Shown one piece after another: positions 41,601 to 53,427 of a stretch of 64,000 bases of DNA. Position 1 is the first letter of the stretch. Every line of letters starts with the position of its first letter. Both the position numbers and the translations under genes were made by a program. The stretch lies in contig NZ_JAJKFK010000008.1 of NCBI RefSeq assembly GCF_021653975.1, positions 62,001-126,000 of the forward strand, given 5' to 3'. The notes beneath the pieces were generated by a model. It made no database searches. It saw only the letters and a list, made by a program, of their open reading frames with translations, and had not been told where the DNA came from. This DNA is from Amycolatopsis sp. GM8 (GTDB taxonomy: Bacteria; Actinomycetota; Actinomycetes; Mycobacteriales; Pseudonocardiaceae).

Positions 41601-43118
41601 ATGAGCCAGGAGCTCGGTCAGCGGGCGGCGGTCGCCGAGTCCCCGCTCGACCAGGTTCGGCGGCACCTGGGAGCCATGCTGTTCCCCGGGCAGTTCGGCC
41701 CGGGCCTGGCGACGCCGGACCGGCCACGGGTGCCGCCTTCGCGCTGGGAGACCAAGTACCGGGCGATGGTGGCGAGCACGGACATCGCGTCCGCCGCTCT
41801 CTCGGCCGGGGTCGTCCACCTGACGGTGCGAGCGGAGCCGGGCTATCCCGTGGTGGGCATCGTCGCGGCGGTGGTCGCGGTCGCCAGCCTCGTTCTTTGT
41901 GGCGCCTGGGAAACGAGCACGCTCCGGCGGGGCGGCACCGGGTTCGGCCGCCTGGTTCACGCGTCCGGGATGACGGCGGTGCTCCTCGGGCTCGGCGGTC
42001 TCGCCGCCTCGGCCCTGGAGGTCCGGCCGTGGGTCTTCGTGTTCGTGCCCCTCGATCTCCTGGTGAGCCTGCTCGCGCGGCGCCCACTCCAAAGGTCCTT
42101 GCACCGCAAGCGAATCCGGGGCCGCTGCCTGCGTCCCGTGCTCGCGGTCGGCAGCGTCGAATCCATGCGGAAGCTGGTGGAGCGCACCCGGCGGCACGGG
42201 TACGCCGGCTGGGTGGTGGCGGGCGCCTGCCTGCCTTCCGGGACGCACCCGCCCGGGTCCTCTGTGGACGGAGTTCCGGTACTCGGCACGGTCGAGTCGG
42301 CTGCCTTGGTAGCGGCGAAGGGGCACTACCACGCGGTCGCGGTCAGCCGGGACACGGACTGGCGGCCGGAGACGCTCGAAGCGGTATGGCGTGATTTGCG
42401 CGCCATCGGGACCGAACTGCTCGTCGACCCAGGGCTGACCCACACCTGCGGGCCCGCCTTGCGCGTCGCCCCGGTCGACGCGCTTCCCTTGCTGCGCCTG
42501 GGGTTGCCGTCCACGGGGCGGACCGCGCAGAAGGTCAAGTCGGTGCTCGACCGGGCGGGCGCGGCTGCTCTCCTCCTACTCGCCGCGCCGCTCATGCTCG
42601 CGGTGGCGGCCGCGGTCCGTACCGACGGTGGGCCGGTCTTCTACCGGCAGACGAGGGTGGGGCGGCACGGGGAACTGTTCTCGATGGCCAAGTTTCGCTC
42701 GATGGTGCCCAACGCGGACGAGCTGAAGGCGTCCTTCGCCGCGAAGAACGACGGGAGCGGTCCGCTCTTCAAACTCCGGCGCGACCCACGCGTCACCCGC
42801 GTCGGCGGGGTGCTGCGCCGGCTTTCGCTCGACGAGTTGCCGCAGCTGTTCAACGTGCTGACCGGGAAGATGTCGCTCGTCGGGCCGCGGCCCCCGCTGC
42901 CGGAAGAGGTCGCGACCTACGCCGGGGACGCGGCACACCGGTTCGTCGTCAAACCGGGGATCACCGGGCTCTGGCAGGTCAGCGGCCGTAGTGACCTGTC
43001 GTGGCAGGAATCCGTCCAGCTGGACCTGCGGTATGTCGAGAGCTGGTCGCTCGGTCTCGACTTCCGGATCCTGTGGCAGACGGCCGGTGCGGTCCTGCGG
43101 CGTACGGGGGCGTACTGA
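41601..43118 (+). CDS. Polyprenyl-phosphate glycosylphosphotransferase (EPS priming enzyme)
   Basis: The protein has 505 residues, with four N-terminal hydrophobic segments and a CoA-binding-like middle domain. After a further membrane segment (~315-340, AAALLLLAAPLMLAVAAAV), the catalytic PGT domain follows: DGGPVFYRQTRVGRHGELFSMAKFRSMVPNAD, RLSLDELPQLFNVLTGKMSLVGPRPPLPEE (Asp-Glu pair), FVVKPGITGLWQVSGRSDLSWQESVQLDLRYVESWSLGLDF. It transfers a sugar-1-phosphate to undecaprenyl phosphate to start each repeat unit. It is the first gene of the plus-strand operon, starting after AAGGAG. Confidence 0.93.
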   Translation: MSQELGQRAAVAESPLDQVRRHLGAMLFPGQFGPGLATPDRPRVPPSRWETKYRAMVASTDIASAALSAGVVHLTVRAEPGYPVVGIVAAVVAVASLVLCGAWETSTLRRGGTGFGRLVHASGMTAVLLGLGGLAASALEVRPWVFVFVPLDLLVSLLARRPLQRSLHRKRIRGRCLRPVLAVGSVESMRKLVERTRRHGYAGWVVAGACLPSGTHPPGSSVDGVPVLGTVESAALVAAKGHYHAVAVSRDTDWRPETLEAVWRDLRAIGTELLVDPGLTHTCGPALRVAPVDALPLLRLGLPSTGRTAQKVKSVLDRAGAAALLLLAAPLMLAVAAAVRTDGGPVFYRQTRVGRHGELFSMAKFRSMVPNADELKASFAAKNDGSGPLFKLRRDPRVTRVGGVLRRLSLDELPQLFNVLTGKMSLVGPRPPLPEEVATYAGDAAHRFVVKPGITGLWQVSGRSDLSWQESVQLDLRYVESWSLGLDFRILWQTAGAVLRRTGAY

Positions 43119-43120
43119 CC

Positions 43121-43843
43121 GTGCCCGAGAAGATCACCCGTTACCAGGACGCGGTCGCGCTCCTGGACCGCGCCCAGAAACCGAAGGCACAGGTGCCGGC
43201 GTACCTGCTGCTGGTCAATCGCCGGCTGGGCGGCCGGCTGGCCGCCGCCGCGTACTGCCGTGGCCGCACCCCGAACCAGCTGACCGCCGCCGGCGCCGCG
43301 CTGTCCTCCGGCGCGATCGCCGTGCTCGCGAGCGCACCGTGGCACTGCGCCGTCGGGTTCGCCGTGGCCACCCTGTTGCTCGCGGGATACGTGTGCGACT
43401 CGGCGGACGGGCAACTCGCGCGGCTGCGCGGCGGTGGCTCGCCCGAAGGCGAGTGGCTCGACCACGTCGTCGACGCGATCCGGACCTGTGCCCTGCATTC
43501 GGCGGTCCTCATCGGAATGTGGCGGCTCGATCCGCGCCCGCCCGCGTTCGTGCTCGTGGTTCCGTTGCTGTACACCACGGTATCGGTCGCGGTGGCGTTC
43601 GGCTCGATGCTCGGCGAGAAGCTGCTCGACCGGCCGCTGTCGCCGTCCCCGCCCTCGATGCTCCGTTCGTTCGCGCTGCTGCCGGTGGATTTCGGCGCGC
43701 TGGCGGCGAGTTTCGCCTTGCTCGGCACGCGCGGACCGTTCGTCACTGTCTACAGCGGACTCTGTGTGCTCAACCTCCTGTTCGCCGCGCGCCTGCTGGC
43801 GCGGTTCCGGCTGGCCCTCGCCCGACACCATAAGAACAACTGA
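43121..43843 (+). CDS. CDP-alcohol phosphatidyltransferase family protein
   Basis: The protein has 240 residues from a GTG two bases after the upstream stop. The membrane-embedded catalytic motif DSADGQLARLRGGGSPEGEWLDHVVD (~88-113) matches D-x2-DG-x2-AR-x8-G-x3-D-x3-D exactly. About five or six helices surround it. The family transfers a phospho-alcohol from CDP-alcohol to an acceptor alcohol with loss of CMP. With the next gene making an activated CDP compound, the pair may attach a phosphopolyol or make a dedicated phospholipid for the polymer. Confidence 0.9.
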   Translation: MPEKITRYQDAVALLDRAQKPKAQVPAYLLLVNRRLGGRLAAAAYCRGRTPNQLTAAGAALSSGAIAVLASAPWHCAVGFAVATLLLAGYVCDSADGQLARLRGGGSPEGEWLDHVVDAIRTCALHSAVLIGMWRLDPRPPAFVLVVPLLYTTVSVAVAFGSMLGEKLLDRPLSPSPPSMLRSFALLPVDFGALAASFALLGTRGPFVTVYSGLCVLNLLFAARLLARFRLALARHHKNN

Positions 43844-43856
43844 CCGGAGACAACTC

Positions 43857-44330
43857 ATGCCCCGACGGATCGGTTACGCCCCAGGCGTATTCGACATGTT
43901 CCACATCGGCCATCTCAACCTGCTCCGCCGCGCCGCGTCCCATTGCGACCACCTGGTGGCAGGGGTGCTCTCCGACGAGATGGCGATGCAGGCCAAGGGC
44001 CGCGTCCCGGTGATCCCACTCGGGGAACGGATCGAGATCGTGCGGAACATGGTCTTCGTCGACGAGGTCTGGCCCGAGAACGTCACCAGCAAGGTGGCGA
44101 CCTGGCGCGAGGTCAAGTTCGACCTGCTGTTCAAGGGCGACGACTGGCGGGGTACCACCAAGGGTGACCGGCTCGTGGCCGATATGGGCAAGGTCGGGGT
44201 CGAGGTCGTTTTCCTGCCCTACACGGCACATACCTCGAGCACGATGCTGCGGGGCGTGCTGGAGAGCCGGACCTTGTCGAAGAATGCCCTGAGCAACGGC
44301 ACCAAAACCACGGTGAGCCCGTCGGAATGA
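43857..44330 (+). CDS. Glycerol-3-phosphate cytidylyltransferase-like enzyme
   Basis: This 157-residue cytidylyltransferase has IGYAPGVFDMFHIGHLNLLRRAASHCD (~5-31), with the HIGH nucleotide-binding motif, PVIPLGERIEIVRNMVFVDEV and FDLLFKGDDWRGTTKGDRL, and ends with a TSSTMLR block (~133-139) equivalent to the RTxGISTT signature of TagD. It most likely couples CTP and a polyol phosphate to make a CDP-polyol such as CDP-glycerol. ATG 43857 follows GGAG by ten bases and begins the fold. Its stop overlaps the next start (ATGATG). Confidence 0.88.
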   Translation: MPRRIGYAPGVFDMFHIGHLNLLRRAASHCDHLVAGVLSDEMAMQAKGRVPVIPLGERIEIVRNMVFVDEVWPENVTSKVATWREVKFDLLFKGDDWRGTTKGDRLVADMGKVGVEVVFLPYTAHTSSTMLRGVLESRTLSKNALSNGTKTTVSPSE

Positions 44331-46252
44331 TGCTCGAGAACCCCGAAACCCCCGTGGCCAGCGTGACGGCCCGCGAGGTCGGCACGGTGCTCCGGCTGCG
44401 CTGGTTCACGATCGCGCTCGCCGTGCTGCTCGGTGCCGGCGTGGCCGCGGCGGCCAGTACCTACCGGACGCCAACGTATTCCGCGACCGCGGTCGTCACC
44501 TTGTCGTCCATTACGGACAATCCACTGTCGACCGGAACCCCGCGCACCGTGAACGGCGCCACCGAGGCCGAGGTCGCCCGGTCGACGGAGGTGGTGACCG
44601 AGGCGGCCGCCCGGCTCGGTCACCCCTCGGTGGGGGCCGAACTGGCGCGGCGGCTGACCACCACCGTGCCGGCCAACTCGCAGGCGCTGTCGGTCACCGT
44701 GACGGATTCGTCCGCACGCGGCGCGGCCGCGGCGGCGAACGCCGTGGCCGGGGCGTACCTCGACATCCGGACCGGGATCGCGCGACGGCAGGTCGACACG
44801 GCGCTGGCGCAGCTCGACGCGCAGATCGGTCAGCTCGCCGACCGGCAGCGCGTGGTGACCGGCACCACCGTGGACCCGAAGGTGTCCCGCGCCGACGCGG
44901 TCGCCGCCGCGGCCGAGGCGGAGGTGCTTTCGGGCACCCTGACCGATCTGCGCCGGCAGCGCAGCCAGGTGCTCGCGACCCCGGTCGTGGCCGGGAACCT
45001 GATCGGACCCGCCGGGGTGCCGGCCGCACCGGCCGGACCGTCGTTCGTGTTGCTGGTACTCGCCGGGGCCTTCGCCGGTCTGCTCGCCGGTCTCCTAGGG
45101 GCGTTGGTACGCAACCGATTCGATCACCGTCTGTACACAGTGGACCAAGTCCGCGCCGTGACCGGCGCACCCGTGCTCGTCGAGGTCGGCGGCGGGGCCG
45201 CGGCGGACACGGCCGGTTTCGACCGGCTCGCCGGAGTCGTCGCCGCACGGTTCCGGCCGCGACCGGTGGGCCCGGTCGTGGTCATCGGCCGGGGAAATAC
45301 GGGATTCAGTGAGGTCAGCGCCCGTACCGCCGCGGCGCTGTCGCGGTACTACGCCCCGGCGGTGCTCGCCTGCCCGTCCCCGGTGGTCGCCGAGACCGTG
45401 GCCGCCATCGAAGCCGACGTCACCGGTCCGGAAGGGGTGCGTGTCCTCGGCTTCGGCGTGGCCGAGGATCCGCACGAGATCCAGGGCACCGTCGAAGACG
45501 CCGGTGCAGACCTGGTCGTCGCCGACGCGGTCCACCTCGGCCGCCGTGGTGCGGCGATGTCACTGACCGGCGCGGCGTCCGGGGTCGTCGTCTGTGTCTG
45601 GCTCGGCCGGACGACTTCCGGTGACCTGCGTGAGCAACTGGCCGATCTGCGGGCCACCGGGGCCGAGGTCATGGGTGTCGTCGCGGTGCGTGCTTCCCGT
45701 CCGCTCAAAGAGAAGGTGACAACTGTGTTCGGTGTTCCCTCGGCCGGCTCACGCTGGATGGCCCGTGAACTGTCCACCGTGGAAAGCAGAATCGGGAGCC
45801 CCTCACGGTTGCTGATGGTCTGCTCCAGCGGCGGGCATCTGGCCCAGCTCCACATGCTCCACGACTGGTGGTCGCGGTATGACACGCACTGGGTCACGTT
45901 CGACTGCCCGCAGGCCCGCGAGCTGCTGCAGGGTCGTTCGGCGTCCTGGGCATACCACCCGACGACCAGGAACATCCCCAACCTGATCCGCAATTTCCTG
46001 CTCGCGGTGCGAGTGCTGCGCGAGCAGAAGCCCGACGTGGTGGTCAGCACGGGAGCCGGGGTCGCGTGGCCGTTCATGGTGCTGGCGCGGCTTTTCGGGG
46101 CGAGGACCGCTTATCTGGAGGTGTATGACCGCATCAGCTCGAAAACGCTGACCGGGCGGTTGTGCCGGCCGTTCACGGACCTGTTCATGGTGCAGTGGCC
46201 CGAGCAGGAGCGGTTGTATCCGGGCAGCGTGGTCGTGGGCACGGTGTTCTGA
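44327..46252 (+). CDS. Wzz chain-length / degenerate BY-kinase / Alg14-like fusion
   Basis: The protein has 641 residues. Residues 26-46 and ~238-262 are the two membrane helices of a Wzz-type chain-length determinant enclosing a coiled periplasmic part. Residues ~315-465 resemble a bacterial tyrosine kinase/ParA fold, but the P-loop reads IGRGNTGFSEVS, with no GKS/T lysine. Residues ~494-641 form an Alg14/EpsE-type domain (LLMVCSSGGHLAQLHMLHDWW, VVVSTGAGVAWPFMVLARLFGARTAYLEVYDRISSKT). Polymerisation control and a membrane-anchoring glycosyltransferase half are thus on one chain. It overlaps genes on both sides. Confidence 0.87.
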   Translation: MMLENPETPVASVTAREVGTVLRLRWFTIALAVLLGAGVAAAASTYRTPTYSATAVVTLSSITDNPLSTGTPRTVNGATEAEVARSTEVVTEAAARLGHPSVGAELARRLTTTVPANSQALSVTVTDSSARGAAAAANAVAGAYLDIRTGIARRQVDTALAQLDAQIGQLADRQRVVTGTTVDPKVSRADAVAAAAEAEVLSGTLTDLRRQRSQVLATPVVAGNLIGPAGVPAAPAGPSFVLLVLAGAFAGLLAGLLGALVRNRFDHRLYTVDQVRAVTGAPVLVEVGGGAAADTAGFDRLAGVVAARFRPRPVGPVVVIGRGNTGFSEVSARTAAALSRYYAPAVLACPSPVVAETVAAIEADVTGPEGVRVLGFGVAEDPHEIQGTVEDAGADLVVADAVHLGRRGAAMSLTGAASGVVVCVWLGRTTSGDLREQLADLRATGAEVMGVVAVRASRPLKEKVTTVFGVPSAGSRWMARELSTVESRIGSPSRLLMVCSSGGHLAQLHMLHDWWSRYDTHWVTFDCPQARELLQGRSASWAYHPTTRNIPNLIRNFLLAVRVLREQKPDVVVSTGAGVAWPFMVLARLFGARTAYLEVYDRISSKTLTGRLCRPFTDLFMVQWPEQERLYPGSVVVGTVF

Positions 46253-46782
46253 TGGCACCGCTCGTCTTCGCGTCGGTCGGCACCGACCATCATCCGTTCG
46301 ACCGGCTCGTCGGCTGGCTGGACGACTGGGCGGCGCGGCATCGGGACATCACCGTTGTCGTCCAATATGGACATTCGCGGGCGCCCGCGGTTGCCACCGG
46401 CCATGCCATGCTCCCGCCGAGCCGGCTGCGCGAGTACATGGCGGACGCCGCGGCCGTCGTGGTGCACGGCGGCCCCGGGCTGATGCTGGATGCCTGGAGC
46501 AGTTCACGGCTGCCGATCGTCGTCGCCCGCGATCCGGCGATGGGCGAGCACGTCGACGGCCACCAGCTGGCTTTCGTCGACTACCTGCACCATCAGGGGC
46601 TCGTCGCGCCGGCCAGGACCGAGGACGAGCTGTCCGGGCACCTTTCGCGCGCGGTGGCCGACCCGGCCGCGTTCGCGTGCGAGCTGCGCGTGTCTTCGAC
46701 GGCCGAAACGGCCAGAACCGTGGGGGAGAACATCGCTCGGCTGCGGCCGCGCCGGCGCGTCATCAGAAGAGGGGAACGATGA
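46252..46782 (+). CDS. Alg13/EpsF-like glycosyltransferase catalytic subunit
   Basis: The protein has 176 residues with the GT28 C-terminal fold: PLVFASVGTDHHPFDRLVGWLDDWAARH (~3-30), VVQYGHSRAP, LREYMADAAAVVVHGGPGLMLDAW (UDP-sugar pocket with HGGPG), SSRLPIVVARDPAMGEHVDGHQLAFV. It pairs with the Alg14-like domain of the preceding protein, which anchors it at the membrane, to add a sugar to the lipid-linked intermediate. ATG at 46252 overlaps the previous stop (TGATG), and its own stop overlaps the aspartokinase start. Confidence 0.88.
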   Translation: MAPLVFASVGTDHHPFDRLVGWLDDWAARHRDITVVVQYGHSRAPAVATGHAMLPPSRLREYMADAAAVVVHGGPGLMLDAWSSSRLPIVVARDPAMGEHVDGHQLAFVDYLHHQGLVAPARTEDELSGHLSRAVADPAAFACELRVSSTAETARTVGENIARLRPRRRVIRRGER

Positions 46783-48023
46783 GTAGCAACCAGACACCAA
46801 CCGTGTGGAAGTTCGGCGGGGCTTCGCTGGCCGACCAGGGGCAACTGCGCGCGGTCGCGAAGCGGATCGCCGACGCGTACCGCGGCGGCCGCCGGATGGT
46901 CGTGGTCCTCTCGGCCATGGGGAAATGGACCGACGAGCTGCTTTCCCTGGCACGCGGTGTGTCGAGCATTTCCCAGCCGCGTGAGCTGGACACCTTGCTG
47001 TCGGTGGGCGAGCCGGTTTCCTGTGCGCTGGTGGCCATGGCGGTGACGGAGCTCGGCGTGCCCGCCGTGTCGCTGACCGGGAGCCAGGCCGGGATGCACA
47101 CCGACCGGCGGTACGGCGACGCGCGCCTGGGCGCCATCCGTCCACAAAGGATCATCACCGAACTCGCGGCGGGGAAGGTCGTCCTGGTCGCGGGTTTCCA
47201 GGGCACGGCCGCGAACGGTGACACGACCACCCTCGGCCGTGGTGGTTCGGACCTCTCGGCGGTGGCACTCGCCGCCGCGCTCGGGGCGCCGGAATGCGAG
47301 ATCTTCACCGATGTACCCGCGGTGTTCACCGCCGATCCTCACGTCGTGCGCGGCAGCCGCCGGATCGGCACGCTCCGGCACGAGCAGATGCTCGAAATGG
47401 CCGACGCGGGAGCGCGCGTGCTGCAGTCGCGATCGGTGGAACTGGCGCTGTCCCAAGGGGTCGACATCCATGTCCGGTCGAGTTTCACCGACGAGGACGG
47501 GACCTGGGTCCGGCGCAGCCCGGAAAAGCACGGCGGTGCCGGCGACGCGGTGATCGCCGTCGCGCACCGCGACCGTGAGCCGCTCTATGCCCTGAGCGAG
47601 GCGGGAAACCCCGCGGCGACCCTCGCGCAGCACGGCCTGACGGTCGTGGGCATGGCGCCGGTGGGCAACGAGATCCGCTTCACCACCGCCCAGGACGTCA
47701 CGCCGGGCGCGGTCGTTTCTGTGCTCGGCGAGAAGGTGACCGTTCGCAACGAGATGGGCAGCGTGTCCGTCGTTGGTGCCGCCGTCACCGACACTTCGCG
47801 GATGCTCAGCCGGATCCTCACCACCCTGGGCGCCGCGGGGGTCAAGATCGAGCTCGTCACGACACGGCCGTGGCGGGTGACGGTGCACGTGGAGACGAAG
47901 GTCGTCGCCGACGTGGCGCGCTTGCTGCATGAGGAACTCGTGCTCGCCCGCGCGGTGACGCAGGGCCTCGCCCCGCGCGTGCCGTCCGCACCGGTGGCCG
48001 CCGCGGTGAGGGGGAACCGGTGA
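46779..48023 (+). CDS. Aspartokinase dedicated to the diaminobutyrate branch
   Basis: The protein has 414 residues. The kinase domain includes VWKFGGASLAD (~9-19), VVLSAMGKWTDELL, LDTLLSVGEPVSCAL, FQGTAANGDTTTLGRGGSDLSAVALAAALGA and EIFTDVPAVFTADPHVV; the regulatory part holds two ACT-like segments (TVVGMAPVGNEI, VSVVGAAVTDTSRML). It phosphorylates aspartate, the first step to aspartate semialdehyde. It sits between sugar-polymer genes and the NRPS and aminotransferase that would use the semialdehyde, overlapping both neighbours (ATGA, GTGA). A feedback-resistant pathway-specific isozyme is the likely role; no semialdehyde dehydrogenase gene is in the window. Confidence 0.88.
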   Translation: MSSNQTPTVWKFGGASLADQGQLRAVAKRIADAYRGGRRMVVVLSAMGKWTDELLSLARGVSSISQPRELDTLLSVGEPVSCALVAMAVTELGVPAVSLTGSQAGMHTDRRYGDARLGAIRPQRIITELAAGKVVLVAGFQGTAANGDTTTLGRGGSDLSAVALAAALGAPECEIFTDVPAVFTADPHVVRGSRRIGTLRHEQMLEMADAGARVLQSRSVELALSQGVDIHVRSSFTDEDGTWVRRSPEKHGGAGDAVIAVAHRDREPLYALSEAGNPAATLAQHGLTVVGMAPVGNEIRFTTAQDVTPGAVVSVLGEKVTVRNEMGSVSVVGAAVTDTSRMLSRILTTLGAAGVKIELVTTRPWRVTVHVETKVVADVARLLHEELVLARAVTQGLAPRVPSAPVAAAVRGNR

Positions 48024-51000
48024 CCGCCGTCGGCGAACGCGGCGCACTCGCCCTGACTACTGCAAGTACCCTGCGGACCCGGCCCGGTGAGCGGCTCGCG
48101 GACGTCTGGGAGGAGCAGGCCGACCGCCTCCCCGATCACCCGGCGGTCGAGGCCGACGGCGAAGCGCTGACCTTCGACCAACTCGACCGGCGCGCGAACC
48201 GGCTCGCCCGTTTCCTGCTGGCACAAGGGTTACAGGCCGGTGACCGGATCGGCCTGGTGTTCGACCGGCCGGTCGAGTCCTATACCGCGATGCTCGCTGT
48301 GCTCAAGATCAACGCCGTCTACGTGCCGCTGGATCCCGCGTTCCCGCCGGACCGGCTGGCCTACATCCTCGGCGACGCGGACGCGCGCACGGTGCTATCG
48401 CTTTCCTCGGTCACCGGTCTGGACCACCTGCCCGTGCGGATTCTGCGGCTGGACAACGAAAGCGCGCGTATCGAGGAGCAGGACGACAGCCGTCTCACCG
48501 GTCACGAACGCCGGGAGACCGATCTCGCGTACATCATCTACACCTCGGGGTCGACCGGCCGCCCCAAGGGCGTCGCCATCGAACACGCGTCGATCTGCAA
48601 CTTCGTCCGGGTGGCCGCCGAAACCTACGGGATCGAGCCCGGCGCCCGCGTGTACCAGGGCATGACACTGGCCTTCGACTTCTCCGTGGAGGAGATCTGG
48701 GTGCCGTGGCTGTCCGGCGCGACGGTGGTGCCCAAACCGCCGGGCGCGAACCTGCTGGGGCACGAGCTGCACCGTTTCCTCACCGAACGACGGATCACCG
48801 GGCTGTGCTGTGTGCCGACCCTGCTGGCGACCGTCGAGGAGGACCTGCCCGCGCTGGACTTCCTGCTGGTCTCGGGCGAGGCGTGCCCGCAGGATCTGGT
48901 GGCCCGCTGGCACCGCCCCGGACGCCGGTTCCTCAACGTCTACGGCCCGACCGAGGCCACCGTCACCGCGACCTGGACCACGCTGGCGCCCGGAAAACCC
49001 GTCACCATCGGCGTTCCGTTGCCCACCTACTCCGCCGTCATCCTCGATCCGGACGATCCAGGACGAGCCCTGCCGCCGGGCACCATCGGCGAGATCGGGC
49101 TCGCGGGTCCCGGCCTGGCCGCCGGGTATCTCGGTCGCGAAGACCTGACCGCAAAGGCCTTCGTACCGGATTTCCTGGACCTGCCCGCGAACCCGTCCGG
49201 GCGGATCTACCGGACCGGTGACCTCGGCCGGATCGGCGCCGAAGGCGAGATCGAATACCACGGCCGGGTCGATCTGCAGGTCAAGATCCGCGGCTACCGG
49301 ATCGAGCTGACCGAGATCGAGTCGGTGCTGATGGAACTGCCGGGAGTCGGCGCCGCCGTCGTCGACACCTGGGAGCCGACGCCGGGCAACGTCGAGCTGG
49401 TCGGCTATTACACCGCCCGCTCGGGGGTTCCGGCCGTCCGTGCGGACGACCTGCTGGCCGTCCTGCGCGACCGGCTGCCCGCCTATATGGTGCCGGCCTA
49501 CCTGGAACGGCTGCCGCGGATCCCGTTGACGCCACAGGACAAAGTGGACCGTCGCGCACTGCCCGTGCCGAGCCATCGCCGTGCCCCTGCGGACGATGCC
49601 TATGCCGCGCCCGAAAACGACGTGGAAGAGACGCTCGCGCGGGCGCTGGCTCGCACGCTGGGCTTGGCGCGGGTGTCGGCGGAGGCGCACTTCTTCGCTG
49701 ACCTCGGCGCGAACTCCTTGCTGCTGGCCCGTTTCGCGGCCGCCCTGCGCAAGGACGGTGCCGTCGTCGCGCCCTCCATGCGTGAGATCTATGGCAGACC
49801 CACGATCCGGCAACTCGCCGCCGTGCTGCGCCCAGCGGAACCGTCGCTGGCGCCCGCGGGCACCATTGCTCGCACGCGCGGTGGCAGGTACGTGTGCTGC
49901 GGCGTGCTGCAACTTCTGACCTTTCTCGGGTATTCCTGGCTCGGCGCGTTCGCGACGTTCCACGTCTATCTGTGGATCTCCGCGGCGGGTACGACAAATG
50001 CGCTGCTCGCACGGGCCGCCGCGGCCGGCTCCGCGGCCGTGGTGACCATCGTGATGGTGCCGATCCTGCTGAAATGGATGCTCGTCGGCCGGTGGAAGCC
50101 AGGAGAGTTCCCGTTGTGGGGCCTGCGATATTACCGGTTCTGGCTGGTCAAGACGGCGATCACGATGAACCCGGTCGTGCTGCTCGCCGGTACTCCCGTG
50201 TACGTGTGGTACCTGCGGCTGCTGGGCGCGCGGATCGGTCGCGGCGCGACCGTGCTGTCGCGGATCATGCCGATCGTGACGGATCTCGTGTCCATTGGAG
50301 ACGGTGCGCTGGTCCGCCGGGACGTGACCTTTCCGGGATACCGCGCTGAGCCGGGCAAGCTCCGGCTCGGTACCGTTTCGATCGGCGAAAAAGCCTTCGT
50401 CGGCGAGATGACCGTGCTGGACATCGAAACCGTCATCGGTGCGGGCGCCCAGCTCGGGCACTCCTCGTCGCTGACCGCCGGTCAGTCCATTCCGGACGGT
50501 GCGAGCTGGCACGGCACTCCCGCCCGGCCGGCCGAGGTGAACTACCGGCGGGTCGAGCCGTTGCCCACCGGACGTGCTCGCCGCACGCTTTTCTCGCTCG
50601 TGCTCGTGGGCGCGCCGCTGCTGGCTCTCGCGGTGGTGGTCGCGTTACTCGCGGCGTTCGCGGATACCACGATCTTCGTGCGGGCACTCGAAATCGTGCG
50701 TGGATCGGGCTCGTTCCAGCTGCTCGCGGCAGTGCTGTCGATGGGAGTCTTCCTCGCTGGAGCCCTGGCTCAGCTGATGGCCATGGTGATCGTCCCGCGA
50801 ATCCTGCACCGGTTCGTCGTGCCGGGGAAGATCTATCCGCTGTACGGATTCCATCATCTCATCACGATGATCATCACGGCGATGACGAACTCCCCGTTCT
50901 TCATGCGACTGTTCGGCGACGCGTCCACAGTGGTCGGTTACCTGCGCAAGATCGGCTACCGGATGCCCGGTGTCGTGCAGACCGGCTCCAACTTCGGCAC

Positions 51001-52047
51001 GGAACTCCGGCAGGACGCGCCACTACTGTCCACAGTGGGCAGAGGGACGATGGTCTCCGACAGCCTTTCGGTGGTGAACATGGACTACTCCGCGACCTCG
51101 TTCCGGATGTCGCCCGTCGAGATCGGCGCGTGGAACTTCCTCGGCAACGACATCGCCTACCCCGCTGGCGCCAGGGTCGGGGACAACGTGTTGCTGGGCA
51201 CGAAGGTCATGGTGCCGATCGACGGGCCGGTCCGGGAAAACGTCGGCTTGCTCGGCTCGCCCTGTTTCGAGATCCCCCGCTCGGTCGCCCGGGACGCCGA
51301 GTTCGGCTACCTCGCGCGCAGGGCCGAACGGCGCCGGCGCTTGCGGCGCAAGAACCGGTACAACACGGTCAGCCTGCTGTTGTTCCTGCTGGTGCGCACC
51401 CTGCAGGTCGGTGTCAGCGTGCTGCTCGCGGAGTACGCGCTGCTCGGCCTGCCCGGCATGTGGGGCCTGTTCTGCTCCGCGGTCACGCTGACGCTGTTCA
51501 CCCTGCTGTACCCGATCGCGATCGAACGGCTGGCGCTCGGCCGGAAACGCCTGACGCCGCAGTTCGTCTCGATCTACGACCCGTACTTCTGGTGGCACGA
51601 ACGGTTGTGGAAGCTCAGCAGCCCGGCGCGGCTGAACGGGACGCCGTTCAAGGTGCTGTTCTGGCGGCTGCTGGGCGTCCGGATCGGACGGCGCGTGTTC
51701 GACGACGGCTGCGACATGCCCGAACGCACCCCGGTCACCATCGGCGACGACGCCGTACTGAACTTCGGCTGTACCATCCAGTGCCACTCGCTCGAGGACG
51801 GCAGTTTCAAGTCCGACTACACGACCATCGGGTCCGGCGCCGTGCTCGGCGTCAAGTCCTTTGTCCATTATGGAGTGACGATGGGCGACGGCTCGGCGCT
51901 CGAGGCCGACGCGTTCCTGATGAAAGGCGAGCAGGTCGCGCCGTTCACCCGGTGGGCGGGCAACCCGGCCGCGGAAATCCCGTCCGGCGAACCTCCCCGG
52001 CAGCGCCGCCCGTCCGACCATCCGACCCCCGCACAGAAGAGGACGCC

Positions 52048-52051
<4 letters not shown>
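48020..52051 (+). CDS. Pls/PosA-type membrane NRPS (A-PCP-terminal domain), amino-acid homopolymer synthetase
   Basis: The protein has 1343 residues. The adenylation domain (~25-515) has YIIYTSGSTGRPKGV (171-185), the core AFDFSVEEIW, YGPTE (309-313), YRTGD (397-401) and K508. A carrier domain follows with S566 in DLGANSLLLARF. From ~620 to the end is the long terminal module of epsilon-poly-lysine synthetase relatives: about six membrane helices and three left-handed beta-helix (hexapeptide acyltransferase-like) blocks (~730-840, ~970-1090, ~1200-1320). No condensation or thioesterase domain is present. By-eye specificity code D-F-E-C-L-S-V-V-T-K includes an acidic residue, fitting a basic amino acid. 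Confidence 0.9.
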
Positions 52052-53427
<1,376 letters not shown>

